64,000 nucleotides of DNA from Brevibacterium pigmentatum. Lineage in GTDB: Bacteria; Actinomycetota; Actinomycetes; Actinomycetales; Brevibacteriaceae. The notes under the pieces were generated by a model, which saw only the letters and a program-made list of their open reading frames with translations, was not told where the DNA came from and ran no database searches. The stretch is from NCBI RefSeq assembly GCF_011617465.1, contig NZ_CP050153.1, positions 620,001-684,000 of the forward strand, in the 5' to 3' direction. Both the position numbers and the translations under genes were made by a program. Shown piece after piece: positions 18,178-26,602 of the stretch. Within the stretch, counting starts at the first letter, position 1. The number at the start of each line of letters is the position of its first letter.

Positions 18178-18699
18178 CTAGAGCCCCAGGCGCGTGAGCA
18201 CACGCTTCACATGATCTAGGGCCTCGTCCTGCGAGAGCCCGAAGTTCTGATTGAAGTACATTCCGTCACCGATGAGCTGAATCGTCATCGCCAGATCAGC
18301 ATCGCCGAGGTGGTCGTTGAGCAGGTTGAACCACGCTTCTCGGGTCTTCCGCAGAGCCGCCTTGGCGTCCTCATTCTCGAGTGCGAGACAGCCGGCAGCG
18401 ATGAGGCTGCGGTCCAGGGGTGTGCCGACCTCGGCGGAGGTCTCGAGGTAGTAGTAGTGGAGGCGCTCGCCGGCGGCCTTCATCTCTTCGATGTCTTCGT
18501 CGACCAGCTGGTCGAGTCGTTCCAAGCTCCCCTTGATGAGCTCGGCCTTCGACCCGAAATGGTAGAGCAGACCGCCCTTGGAGACCCCGGCCTTCGCCGC
18601 TACTGCGTCGAGAGTCGCACCGGCAGTGCCGTGTTCGTCGAGGAGCGTATCGAAGGCGTCGAGCAGCTTCTCCCTGGTTGCGGTCGGATTGCGTGCCAT
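18178..18699 (-). CDS. TetR-family repressor
   Basis: DNA-binding repressor of 173 aa. The N-terminal HTH (ATREKLLDAFDTLL, then GATLDAVAAKAGVSKGGLLY, HFGSKAELIKG) is typical TetR. The C-terminal part is the helical ligand-binding domain. The start is ATG 18699: TAGGCT lies 7 bases upstream on the minus strand, which suggests a leaderless mRNA; GTG 18705 is the alternative. It is divergent from the MFS pump at 18889. A perfect inverted repeat just before the pump is its probable operator. The ligand is probably a drug or membrane-active compound exported by that pump. Confidence 0.9.
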   Translation of the reverse strand: MARNPTATREKLLDAFDTLLDEHGTAGATLDAVAAKAGVSKGGLLYHFGSKAELIKGSLERLDQLVDEDIEEMKAAGERLHYYYLETSAEVGTPLDRSLIAAGCLALENEDAKAALRKTREAWFNLLNDHLGDADLAMTIQLIGDGMYFNQNFGLSQDEALDHVKRVLTRLGL

Positions 18700-18706
18700 A
18701 GCCACG

Positions 18707-18712
18707 AGCCTA
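18707..18712 (-). promoter_or_regulatory. -10 box for leaderless TetR gene
   Basis: On the minus strand TAGGCT is followed by 7 bases and then ATG 18699. No SD is present. This box decides the start over GTG 18705. Confidence 0.45.
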
Positions 18713-18856
18713 GTCCATGGCTGTACTTACGAGACGGACGTGTGCCTGGTGTTCTGCCAGCTGGGCATGCATGAGACCGCTCGGATTTCTCGCGCGGACG
18801 GGCCTGTAACTGCGCAGTACCTGAGCATCTCGGTTGCAGCACGCCAACCGCTTTTC

Positions 18857-18882
18857 AACTGTACCGTCCAGACGGTACAGTT
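18857..18882 (+). promoter_or_regulatory. TetR operator overlapping the MFS promoter
   Basis: A perfect 12-bp inverted repeat with a 2-base centre: AACTGTACCGTC at 18857-18868 and its complement at 18871-18882. The ACCGTCnnGACGGT core is a common TetR-family operator. The right arm contains TACAGT (18876-18881), the likely -10 box, 7 bases from ATG 18889. A bound repressor would therefore sit on the promoter. Confidence 0.85.
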
Positions 18883-18888
18883 GATGCC

Positions 18889-20427
18889 ATGACGACGACA
18901 CTGACTCCACAGCTGCGTGCCGGCCGGCGCGAATGGGCCGGACTCGCGGTGCTCATGATCCCCGTGCTGCTGATCTCGATCGACAACACGGTCCTCGGCT
19001 TCGCGATCCCGGCAATCAGCACCGGCCTGCATCCGACGGGCACGCAGCTGCTGTGGATCGTCGACATCTACGCGCTCATGCTCGCGGGTCTGCTGGTGGC
19101 CATGGGCAGTCTTGGCGATCGGGTCGGACGTCGCAGACTGCTCATCATCGGATCTGCCGGATTCGGTGCGGCGTCACTGTTCGCGGCGTTCTCCACCACG
19201 GCCGAGATGCTCATCCTCGCCCGTGCCCTGCTGGGCATCTTCGGCGCCACCCTCATGCCCTCGACGCTGTCGCTTATCCGCAATATCTTCGACCATGACA
19301 AGGACCGTCGCATCGCGATCGCCACCTGGGCTGCGATGTTCTCCGGTGGTGCCGCTTTGGGGCCGATCCTCGGCGGTTTTCTGCTCGAGCACTTCCACTG
19401 GAGCTCGGTCTTCTTCATCAACCTGCCGCTCATCGCGCTCTTCATCCCGGCGGCCGCCATTCTGCTGCCCGAATCGCGCGACCCGAACCCGGGTCGCTTC
19501 GACCCGTTCTCCATCATCCTGTCGATGCTCGCCCTCGCACCGCTCGTCTTCGCCATCAAACACAGCCTGGCTTCGGGTGCGGACTTCCTCTTCTGGCTGA
19601 GCCTTTCGGTGGCGATCGTCGCTGGAGCCAGCTTCGTGCTCCGCCAGCTCGCCACACCGAACCCGATGCTCGACGTCCGCCTGTTCGCGAACTCGGTGTT
19701 CACCTCGGCGGTGGTGTCGAACCTGCTGAGCGTCATGGGACTGGCTGGGTTCCTCTACTTCGGCACCCAGCTGCTCCAGCTCGTGCTCGGACTCTCTCCG
19801 ATCGACGCCGCCCTTGTGCTCATCCCGGGTCTGATCACCTCGGTTGCGGCCGGCTACCTCGCTGTGCCGCTCATCTCCCGCTTCGAACCGCGCGTCATCG
19901 TTCCCTGCGCGCTCGCGCTCAACGCCGTCGGCATGGGCATCATCGCCTTCACCTCCGAGCACTCCGTGGTGGGAATGCTGTTGGCGTTCCTCATCCTCGG
20001 CATCGGGCTCGGCACCGCCGAGGTCATCACGAACGACCTCATCCTCGCCGCGGTCCCCGCTCGCAAGGCCGGAGCCGCCTCGGCGATTTCGGAAACCGCC
20101 TACGAGTTCGGTTCCGTTATGGGCACGACCGCCCTCGGCGGGCTCTCGACCTTCATGTACGGCTCCGCGCTGCAGTCGGCGATCGGGGACAAAGCGGACA
20201 ACGCTCAGTTCGATACGCTCGGCTCCGCCCTCGAGTACGCGTCCGGTCTGAGCGCAGCGGCAGGTGAGCGAATCACCGAGGCGGCTGTGAACGCTTTCGA
20301 CTTCGGCGTGCAGTGGGCGGCCGGTGCGGCCGTCGTCCTCGTTGTCATCGCCGCCGTGCTCACCAGCATCGGCCTCAAAGGGGCTGGGCGACTCCTGTCG
20401 GGAGCCAGCGCCAGTTCCGACCGCTGA
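18889..20427 (+). CDS. MFS drug efflux transporter, DHA2 (14-TM) family
   Basis: Proton-coupled exporter in the inner membrane, 512 aa, with about 14 hydrophobic helices as in EmrB/QacA pumps. Visible signatures are LISIDNTVLGFAIPAI in TM1, motif A GSLGDRVGRRRLL after TM2, and the motif C-like stretch GGAALGPILGGFLLEHFHWS. The N-terminus is short and the mRNA probably leaderless. Control by the divergent TetR gene is strongly suggested by the operator at 18857-18882. A hairpin terminator follows at 20507. The substrate range cannot be predicted; quaternary ammonium compounds and dyes are typical for the family. Confidence 0.92.
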   Translation: MTTTLTPQLRAGRREWAGLAVLMIPVLLISIDNTVLGFAIPAISTGLHPTGTQLLWIVDIYALMLAGLLVAMGSLGDRVGRRRLLIIGSAGFGAASLFAAFSTTAEMLILARALLGIFGATLMPSTLSLIRNIFDHDKDRRIAIATWAAMFSGGAALGPILGGFLLEHFHWSSVFFINLPLIALFIPAAAILLPESRDPNPGRFDPFSIILSMLALAPLVFAIKHSLASGADFLFWLSLSVAIVAGASFVLRQLATPNPMLDVRLFANSVFTSAVVSNLLSVMGLAGFLYFGTQLLQLVLGLSPIDAALVLIPGLITSVAAGYLAVPLISRFEPRVIVPCALALNAVGMGIIAFTSEHSVVGMLLAFLILGIGLGTAEVITNDLILAAVPARKAGAASAISETAYEFGSVMGTTALGGLSTFMYGSALQSAIGDKADNAQFDTLGSALEYASGLSAAAGERITEAAVNAFDFGVQWAAGAAVVLVVIAAVLTSIGLKGAGRLLSGASASSDR

Positions 20428-20506
20428 TCCGACCGGTGATGACAACAGGGCTGTTGGCGCGGTGTCCGGCGGCTGGCGTGCGTGCCGATTGCGCTCGCTC
20501 AAGCAG

Positions 20507-20548
20507 AAGCGCGGATATCGGGACGTAGACGTCTCGATATCCGCGCTT
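20507..20548 (+). terminator. Hairpin terminator after the MFS gene
   Basis: A perfect 14-bp stem: AAGCGCGGATATCG at 20507-20520 and its complement at 20535-20548, with a 14-base loop. It sits between the convergent MFS and TctA genes. Confidence 0.7.
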
Positions 20549-20551
20549 GGC

Positions 20552-20605
20552 CTTGAACGACGGCCAGGTGCCGCCCTTCGGCTTGAACGACGGCCAGGTG
20601 CCGCC
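20552..20605 (-). repeat. Tandem 24-bp repeat (period 30) just past the TctA stop
   Basis: A 24-bp sequence beginning CTTGAACGACGGCCAGGTG occurs exactly at 20552-20575 and 20582-20605. Read on the minus strand it is in frame with the preceding tctA and would encode GGTWPSFKPK and GGTWPSFKAK directly after the TGA stop. No gene is called here. Confidence 0.6.
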
Positions 20606-20611
20606 GCTGGG

Positions 20612-22159
20612 TCAGAGGCTGATCGACTCTGTGGAGTTCGATGCTCCTGACATCGCCTGCTTCTGGCGCTTGCGGGCCAGCACTCGGCCAACTCCGGTGT
20701 AGATCAGCGCTGCGATGAGCACGAGGTAGATGACGATCGTGATCGGCGAGGACACGAGCGTCGACGCATCACCGCCGGAGGCCAGCAGCGAATCGCGGAG
20801 GTTCGACTCGGCCAGGGGACCGAGCACCATGCCGATCATCAGCGGAGCCAGCGGCACACCGTAGCGCTTGAGCACGAAGCTCAGCACACCGATTCCCAAG
20901 AGGATGAGCAGCTCGAACGTCGAGGCGGAAGTCGCGTAGATGCCCAGTCCGCAGAAGACGGCGATGCCGCCGTAAAGATACGGGTCCGGGATCTTCAGCA
21001 GCTTCGCCCACAGCGGAGCGAACGGCAGGTTGATGATGAGCAGGACGATCATTGCGACGAAGAAGCTCGCCAGCAGACCCCAGACCAACTCGGGGGAACG
21101 GTCGAAGAGCAGCGGACCGGGCTGGATGCCGTACTGACGGAAGGCGGCGAGCATGATCGCCGCCGTCGCCGAGATCGGCAGACCCAGAGCCAGCAGGGCA
21201 CCCATGGCGATGCCCGTCGTCGCCGATCCGGCCGCCTCGGGGGCGGCAAGACCACGGATCGCACCCTTGCCGAACTGCGGATCCTTCCGGCGGGAATCGA
21301 GCTTGCGCTCCAGCCCGTAGGCCATGAACGTCGGAACATCGGCACCGCCGACGGGGATGACGCCGAAGGGCAGACCGATCGCGGTTCCGCGCAGCCATGC
21401 CGGCAGCGCTTCGCCGACCTCCCTGCGGGAGAGGAACGGGCGACCCGAGGAATTGATCGTGTTGTCCTTGGTCTGACGGCGGATGCGGGAGGCGATGAAG
21501 AACACCTCCCCGAGGGCGAGCACACCCACGGTCACCGTGACCAGGGAGACTCCGTCGAAGAGCTCGGGGACTCCGAGCGTGAACCGCTCTGTACCCGAGA
21601 CCGAGTCGATACCGATGACGGTGATGCCGATACCCAGCACCAGAGCCGTGAGACCCTTGAGCACCGAATCGGCGACCACCGAGGAGGTGGCGACGAAGGC
21701 GAAGAGCGCGAGTGCGAAGAACTCGGCCGGGCCGAAGCTCGTCGACAGGTCGGCCAGAGCCGGGGCGACGAAGACGACGAGGAAACAGGAGATGAACCCG
21801 CCGATGAACGCGCCGATCGCGGCGGTGGCCAGAGCCTGTGGGGCTCGCCCGGCCTTGGCCATCTTGTGGCCTTCGAACGTCGAGGCGATCGCAGAGGCCT
21901 GACCCGGGGTGTTCATGAGGATGGCCATCGTCGAGTCGCCGAAGAGCCCACCGAAGTAGACACCGGCGAACATGATGAATGCACCCGTGGGGTCCAGCGC
22001 AAAGGTCATCGGCAGCAGCAGTGCCACGGCCATCGACGACCCGAGGCCCGGCAGCACACCGACGGCGGTGCCGAGGAAGCAGCCGACGAGGACCCACAGC
22101 AGGTTCATCGGCGTCAGAGCGTGTGTGAACCCTTCGAAGAGGGACATGAGGGCGTCCAT
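20612..22159 (-). CDS. Tripartite tricarboxylate transporter large subunit (TctA), second system
   Basis: Large TTT permease of 515 aa, the last gene of a minus-strand TctC-TctB-TctA operon. Family signatures are LGTAVGVLPGLGSSMAVALL near the N-terminus, MNTPGQASAIASTFEGHKMA, and the mid-protein GLPFGVIPVGGADVPTFMAY. About 11-12 TM helices are visible. The start is ATG 22159, with GGGAGG about 13 bases upstream inside the TctB gene. A GTG at 22171 is possible but sits directly against the SD. It is a distant paralog of the TctA at 9681, so the two systems probably differ in substrate. Confidence 0.9.
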   Translation of the reverse strand: MDALMSLFEGFTHALTPMNLLWVLVGCFLGTAVGVLPGLGSSMAVALLLPMTFALDPTGAFIMFAGVYFGGLFGDSTMAILMNTPGQASAIASTFEGHKMAKAGRAPQALATAAIGAFIGGFISCFLVVFVAPALADLSTSFGPAEFFALALFAFVATSSVVADSVLKGLTALVLGIGITVIGIDSVSGTERFTLGVPELFDGVSLVTVTVGVLALGEVFFIASRIRRQTKDNTINSSGRPFLSRREVGEALPAWLRGTAIGLPFGVIPVGGADVPTFMAYGLERKLDSRRKDPQFGKGAIRGLAAPEAAGSATTGIAMGALLALGLPISATAAIMLAAFRQYGIQPGPLLFDRSPELVWGLLASFFVAMIVLLIINLPFAPLWAKLLKIPDPYLYGGIAVFCGLGIYATSASTFELLILLGIGVLSFVLKRYGVPLAPLMIGMVLGPLAESNLRDSLLASGGDASTLVSSPITIVIYLVLIAALIYTGVGRVLARKRQKQAMSGASNSTESISL

Positions 22160-22160
22160 A

Positions 22161-22835
22161 TCAGAAGCCACCTCCCAGAATTCCCGAAGGAAGATTGAGT
22201 CCCAGCATCACCGCGAAGGCGATGTAGACCAGGGACGAGAACGTCAGTGCCAGAGTGAGGTCGAACAGCGGCTTCTTCGAGCCCATCGACCGAGCCACGC
22301 ACCAGAACAGAAGCGCTGCCGCGATGATCCACCCGGCGAACTCGAGGAGAAGCGCGAACGCCGCGAAGCCTCCGGCGCCCCAGGCCAGCGATACGAAGTC
22401 ACTGTGCGTGCGATGCTTCGCATCGGCCTTGCGCGCAGCGGCCAGAGCTGCACGATCCTTTTCCGGCTCGTCGTCCTCGTGAGGGGAGAGTCGAGAGGCC
22501 GCGACCGCAGAGGTGACCGGAGTCGAGAACGCCTTGTCCTCCTCGGCTGCGGCCGGGAGCTCGTCATCGACGTCGACGGGTTCGGGATTGCGGATGTAGG
22601 CGATGACCAGCAGGATCGTCAGCGCGTAGCCGACGAGCATGATGATCGTCGGGAAGAACTGTGGACCCGGTTTGTCCGCATCCGCAGGCACCTCCATGGT
22701 GAGGATGCCGACGAGCAGATAGGTCGAGAACGCCCCCATGATGAGGGGAACGACGAGTCCCGACCGTCCCTGCCACCAGGTGCCCGCGCCGAGGTGGCCC
22801 GTCCGTTCCGTGTTCGCGGTCGTCTGTGCGCTCAC
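22161..22835 (-). CDS. Tripartite tricarboxylate transporter small subunit (TctB), second system
   Basis: Membrane protein of 224 aa, longer than the TctB at 9130. TM1 lies near 26-45 and TM2 near 60-80. A charged cytoplasmic loop of about 60 residues follows (PVDVDDELPAAAEEDKA to KDRAALAAARKADAKHRT), then two TM stretches to the C-terminus. The acidic/basic loop is unusual for the family. The start is GTG 22835, overlapping the TctC stop by 4 bases. In-frame upstream starts would lie inside TctC. The stop is adjacent to the TctA start, so all three genes are translationally coupled. Confidence 0.85.
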   Translation of the reverse strand: MSAQTTANTERTGHLGAGTWWQGRSGLVVPLIMGAFSTYLLVGILTMEVPADADKPGPQFFPTIIMLVGYALTILLVIAYIRNPEPVDVDDELPAAAEEDKAFSTPVTSAVAASRLSPHEDDEPEKDRAALAAARKADAKHRTHSDFVSLAWGAGGFAAFALLLEFAGWIIAAALLFWCVARSMGSKKPLFDLTLALTFSSLVYIAFAVMLGLNLPSGILGGGF

Positions 22836-23869
22836 AGTCCCAGCTCCTTCAGCAGCTTCTCCACCCGTGAGGTGTCCTCCTTGATGAACTCGGCGAATTC
22901 CTCGCCGGTCTGCCACACGTCGGTCCACTTGTTCCGATCGAGGGCGTCCTTCCATGCGGCGCTGTCGCGGGTCTTCGTCAGCACGTCGAGCAGCTGAGCG
23001 GACTCGTCGCCGGTGATGTCCGGTGCTCCGAGCCAGCCGCGCCAGTTCGTCAGCGTGACCTTGTAGCCCTGTTCGGACATGGTCGGCACATCCTCGAAGC
23101 CCTTGATCCGCTCCGGGGCGGCGACGCCGATGGCTTTGACGCGTCCGGCATCGATCTGGTCGGAGACCTCGTTGAAACCGCAGGAGGCGAAATCTGTGGT
23201 GCCCGAGAGCAGAGTCTGGATGGCCTCACCGCCGCCGGACTTCGGAATGTAGGTGATGTCCGAGGCGGAGATCCCGCCGAGCAGCGCCAGCTGAGCGATG
23301 GTCAGATGGTCGACCGAGCCGGCTGAGCCGCCCGTCCACACGAATCCCTTCGGATCCTTCTTCCACGCACCGATGACATCGTCGATCGTGTTGTGCGGGG
23401 AATCGGCGGCGGCGATGAGCACGTCATAGTCCTCGGCCACTCGGGCGAGCAGCGTCGTGTTGTCAAAGCCGACCGGTGACTTGTTCAGCGCGATTCCGCC
23501 GACCATAGCGGTGCCGGTGGCCAGGATCGTGTCCGCCTGACCGTGCATGGTCGAGAACTTGCCGAGCCCGATGGTGCCGCCGGCACCCGGGATATTGACG
23601 ACCTGGGCGTTGTTCGCGAGCCGCTCGACGCGCATGGCCTGCTGGGTCTCGCGGGCAAACCCGTCCCAACCGCCGCCGGCGCCGGCCGGAGCGATGAGGG
23701 TGAGATTCGATGACAGGTCACCCTTCGCCGAGGCGGCCTTGACCGAGTAGGTCGTCGCCGTTCCGATCGCCGCCAGGGCGATCGACCCGTAGGCGATGCG
23801 ACCGAAGGTTCGTCGCGAAGGATGAGAGGATTCCGACACGGAATCCTCGGGAGGTGGCGCCTTTGGCAC
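22832..23869 (-). CDS. Tripartite tricarboxylate transporter substrate-binding protein (TctC), second system
   Basis: Solute receptor of 345 aa. The N-terminus carries a twin-arginine motif (SRRTFGRIA) and a hydrophobic core but no lipobox cysteine, so it is predicted to be a soluble or signal-anchored Tat substrate, unlike the lipoprotein at 8087. The mature part contains APAGAGGGWDGFARETQQAM and NIPGAGGTIGLGKF, the ligand-binding loops of the Bug family. The start is GTG 23869, with AAAGGAGAA 4-6 bases upstream. A longer frame to 23908 has no better SD. It is the first gene of the operon. The ligand is a carboxylate of unknown identity. Confidence 0.88.
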   Translation of the reverse strand: MPKAPPPEDSVSESSHPSRRTFGRIAYGSIALAAIGTATTYSVKAASAKGDLSSNLTLIAPAGAGGGWDGFARETQQAMRVERLANNAQVVNIPGAGGTIGLGKFSTMHGQADTILATGTAMVGGIALNKSPVGFDNTTLLARVAEDYDVLIAAADSPHNTIDDVIGAWKKDPKGFVWTGGSAGSVDHLTIAQLALLGGISASDITYIPKSGGGEAIQTLLSGTTDFASCGFNEVSDQIDAGRVKAIGVAAPERIKGFEDVPTMSEQGYKVTLTNWRGWLGAPDITGDESAQLLDVLTKTRDSAAWKDALDRNKWTDVWQTGEEFAEFIKEDTSRVEKLLKELGL

Positions 23870-24050
23870 GGACTTCTCCTTTGAAGGCAGGTGTGATGTG
23901 AGACTCACCTTAGAGGTTGCTGAGCGTCGACTGCGAGGTTGTGCTCACTCTGCGCGTTCTGCTCATTGAGCGCGTTGAGTGCATTCTGCTCATGCGGTGG
24001 TGTCGAGGCGTGCGGCAGTGACGAGGTGGGGGTGTACTTGGAGCTGCGGT

Positions 24051-24056
24051 TAGGCT
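24051..24056 (+). promoter_or_regulatory. -10 box for leaderless oligopeptidase gene
   Basis: TAGGCT followed by GGCGCC and ATG 24063, the same layout as before the AraC gene. The remaining 23870-24050 holds the divergent TctC promoter region and imperfect CTGCTCAT/TTGAGxGC repeats, but no gene. Confidence 0.5.
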
Positions 24057-24062
24057 GGCGCC

Positions 24063-26339
24063 ATGAGCAGAACTTCCGGCAACGACTCCGCAACCTCGAC
24101 GACCGCGACTCCGACCTCGGCACCGGTGGCGAAGAAGGTCCCATTCGAGCGCACTCATCACGGCCACACTTTCATCGACGACTACGAATGGATGCGTGAG
24201 AAGGAGTCGCCCGAGGTCATCGCCCACCTCGAAGCGGAGAACGCCTGGACGAGCGCACAGACTGCTCACCTCGAAGGCCTGCAGAACTCGATCTTCACCG
24301 AGATCAAGACGCGCATCAAAGAGACCGACATGTCTGTGCCCAACCGGCGCGGGGACTATTGGTACTTCTCCCGCACGAAGGCCGGACTCGACTACGGCAT
24401 CAGCGTCCGGATCCCCATCTCCGAATCTGATGACTGGACCCCGCCGGAGGTCGGCGAAGAACCGCTGTCCGGTGAAGAGGTCGTCTTCGACTCGAACATT
24501 GCTGCCGAGGGGCAGGAGTTCTTCTCCCTCGGCTCGTTCTCACTCTCCGACGACGGCAGCCGACTCCTCTACGGCGTCGATACCACCGGCGATGAACGCT
24601 ATACACTCCGCGTCCGCGACCTCATCACGGGAGACGATCTCGCCGACACGATCGACGGCACCTTTGCCGGAGCCTCGCTCGACCCGAGCGGACGCTACGT
24701 CTTCTACACCACCGTCGACGACGCTTGGCGACCGGAGAAAGTGTGGCGCCACGTCGTCGGCACCGACAGCAGCGACGATGTGTGCATCTTTCATGAACCC
24801 GATGAGCGCTTCTTCGTCGGATCGGGCTTCTCACGCTCGGGGCGGATGATGTTCGTGGTCACCGGATCGAAGACGACGACCGGATACTGGGCCATCGGCG
24901 CGGACGACCTCGAAGCCGAACCGCAGGAGATCTGGCCCCGGGTCGACGGAGTCGAATACAACGTCGAACACGCCGTCATCGGCGGTGAAGACCGATTCCT
25001 CATCACCCACAATCGCAACCGCGCCGACTTCGACCTCGTCGACGTTCCCGTCGCCGACCCGACCGCACCCGGCCGCGACGTCATCGTCACCGAATCCGGT
25101 GCAGGCACTGACGGCGAGCTGCGCATCGACGACCTGCGGATCGAAGACGTCGACGCCTTCGCCGACTTCATCGTGCTCAGCTACCGTCGCGGCGGCTTCG
25201 CACGCGTCGGCATCATTCGCTTGGGGGACTCCTCCTCTCCGTTCGGTCCGCTGCAGGAGCTGCCCTTCGGCCGGGAGACCGGGTCACTCTACGTGGGCAA
25301 CAACCCCGAGTTCGAGCAGGCGAGCATCCGACTGCATTTCACCTCCATGTCCACACCCGCCGTGATCTATTCCCACAGGGTCGCAGACGGCACTGACACG
25401 GTTCTCAAACGTCAGCCCGTCCTCGGATCGGTCGACCTGGACGACTACACCGAAACCCTCCTATGGGCGAAGGCCGCAGACGGCACCGACATCCCGATCT
25501 CGGTCGTCTGCCGCAGGGATCTTCACCGATTCGACGCCAGCGCCGCCTCGGCCACGGACGGGTCAGGCGACGGCGCGGACGAGACGAACGGTGGGGTCGC
25601 CTCGGCGAAGGGGGAGCCGGCGCCGCTGCTCCTCTACGGATACGGCTCCTACGAAGCGAGCATGGACCCGTATTTCTCGGTCTCGCGGCTGTCGCTGCTC
25701 GACCGCGGCGTCGTCTTCGCCATCGCCCACGTGCGCGGCGGCGGAGAAATGGGCCGACACTGGTACGACCAGGGCAAGACCACGGCGAAGAAGAACACGT
25801 TCACCGACTTCATCGACGTCGCCCGCCACCTCATCGACACCGGATGGACGAGCCCGGACCGGCTCGTGGCCAGCGGCGGATCGGCCGGCGGACTGCTCAT
25901 GGGCGCGATTGCGAATATGGCGCCTGAGCTCTTCGCCGGAATCAGCGCCGAAGTGCCCTTCGTCGACGCGCTCACCTCGATCCTCATGCCCGAGCTGCCG
26001 CTGACCGTCATCGAATGGGAGGAGTGGGGCGACCCGCTCCATGATCCGGAAGTCTACGAGTACATGCGCTCGTACTCTCCGTACGAAAACGTCACCGAGG
26101 CGGCTTACCCGCAGATCTTGGCCGTGACCTCGCTCAACGACACCCGAGTCCTCTACGTCGAACCCGCGAAATGGGTCGCCCGACTCCGCGAGGTCGGTGC
26201 GAACGCCCTGCTCAAGACCGAAATGGTCGCCGGGCACGGGGGAGCCTCCGGGCGGTATGACGCCTGGAAGGAGATCGCCTTCGAGTACGCATGGATCCTC
26301 GATGTGCTGGGACGATCGGATATCGAAATCGAGGCCTGA
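24063..26339 (+). CDS. ptrB: Oligopeptidase B-like S9 family prolyl-oligopeptidase
   Basis: Cytoplasmic serine peptidase of 758 aa, cutting short peptides, usually after basic residues. The N-terminus PFERTHHGHTFIDDYEWMRE is typical of oligopeptidase B. Residues about 70-460 form the beta-propeller that gates access. The C-terminal alpha/beta-hydrolase has the nucleophile motif GGSAGGLLMG (Ser near 606), the Asp region SLNDTRVLYVEPAKW (about 690) and the His region GHGGASGRYDAW (about 724). Length is a little above the usual 680-720 aa. The gain is a Gly/Asp/Ala-rich insert near residues 485-520, which itself carries two copies of the CGCCTCGGC motif (about 25545 and 25608). It appears monocistronic and leaderless. 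Confidence 0.9.
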   Translation: MSRTSGNDSATSTTATPTSAPVAKKVPFERTHHGHTFIDDYEWMREKESPEVIAHLEAENAWTSAQTAHLEGLQNSIFTEIKTRIKETDMSVPNRRGDYWYFSRTKAGLDYGISVRIPISESDDWTPPEVGEEPLSGEEVVFDSNIAAEGQEFFSLGSFSLSDDGSRLLYGVDTTGDERYTLRVRDLITGDDLADTIDGTFAGASLDPSGRYVFYTTVDDAWRPEKVWRHVVGTDSSDDVCIFHEPDERFFVGSGFSRSGRMMFVVTGSKTTTGYWAIGADDLEAEPQEIWPRVDGVEYNVEHAVIGGEDRFLITHNRNRADFDLVDVPVADPTAPGRDVIVTESGAGTDGELRIDDLRIEDVDAFADFIVLSYRRGGFARVGIIRLGDSSSPFGPLQELPFGRETGSLYVGNNPEFEQASIRLHFTSMSTPAVIYSHRVADGTDTVLKRQPVLGSVDLDDYTETLLWAKAADGTDIPISVVCRRDLHRFDASAASATDGSGDGADETNGGVASAKGEPAPLLLYGYGSYEASMDPYFSVSRLSLLDRGVVFAIAHVRGGGEMGRHWYDQGKTTAKKNTFTDFIDVARHLIDTGWTSPDRLVASGGSAGGLLMGAIANMAPELFAGISAEVPFVDALTSILMPELPLTVIEWEEWGDPLHDPEVYEYMRSYSPYENVTEAAYPQILAVTSLNDTRVLYVEPAKWVARLREVGANALLKTEMVAGHGGASGRYDAWKEIAFEYAWILDVLGRSDIEIEA

Positions 26340-26423
26340 GGGGACGTCTGTCGCCGCAGATAACGATACTGGGACGATTGTCTCCAAAACCCTGATTCGG
26401 CACCCGGTGTCAGTGCCGGGCCA

Positions 26424-26454
26424 TACAGTGGATATCATCACGTTCGACGTGATG
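26424..26454 (+). promoter_or_regulatory. Candidate promoter and palindromic operator of the PF04392-type ABC operon
   Basis: TACAGT at 26424-26429 is a plausible -10 box. Starting where transcription would begin, CATCACGT (26436-26443), a 3-base centre TCG, and ACGTGATG (26447-26454) form a perfect 8-bp inverted repeat. It could be a repressor operator or an mRNA hairpin. The leader to ATG 26603 is about 165 nt and holds further small hairpins, for example CTCAGA-ACGG-TCTGAG at 26467-26482. Confidence 0.5.
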
Positions 26455-26602
26455 CGCGTCATCATCTCAGAACGGTCTGAGCGACGGCGGCGCATCATTC
26501 ATCTGCAACGCCGTCCCTCCTTGAGTGCGAGGAGCGGCGGTGTCGAATGCAGAATTCGTGACGGATCCGCACCGGCGGACCGGAATTCCGAAAGGGAGAA
26601 GA

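Noticed and set aside
23905..24144. Minus-strand frame with Asn/Glu/Gln/Ala repeats before TctC
   Set aside because: Arises from short CTGCTCAT/TTGAG repeats; no SD, overlaps the oligopeptidase start, and has no family match.
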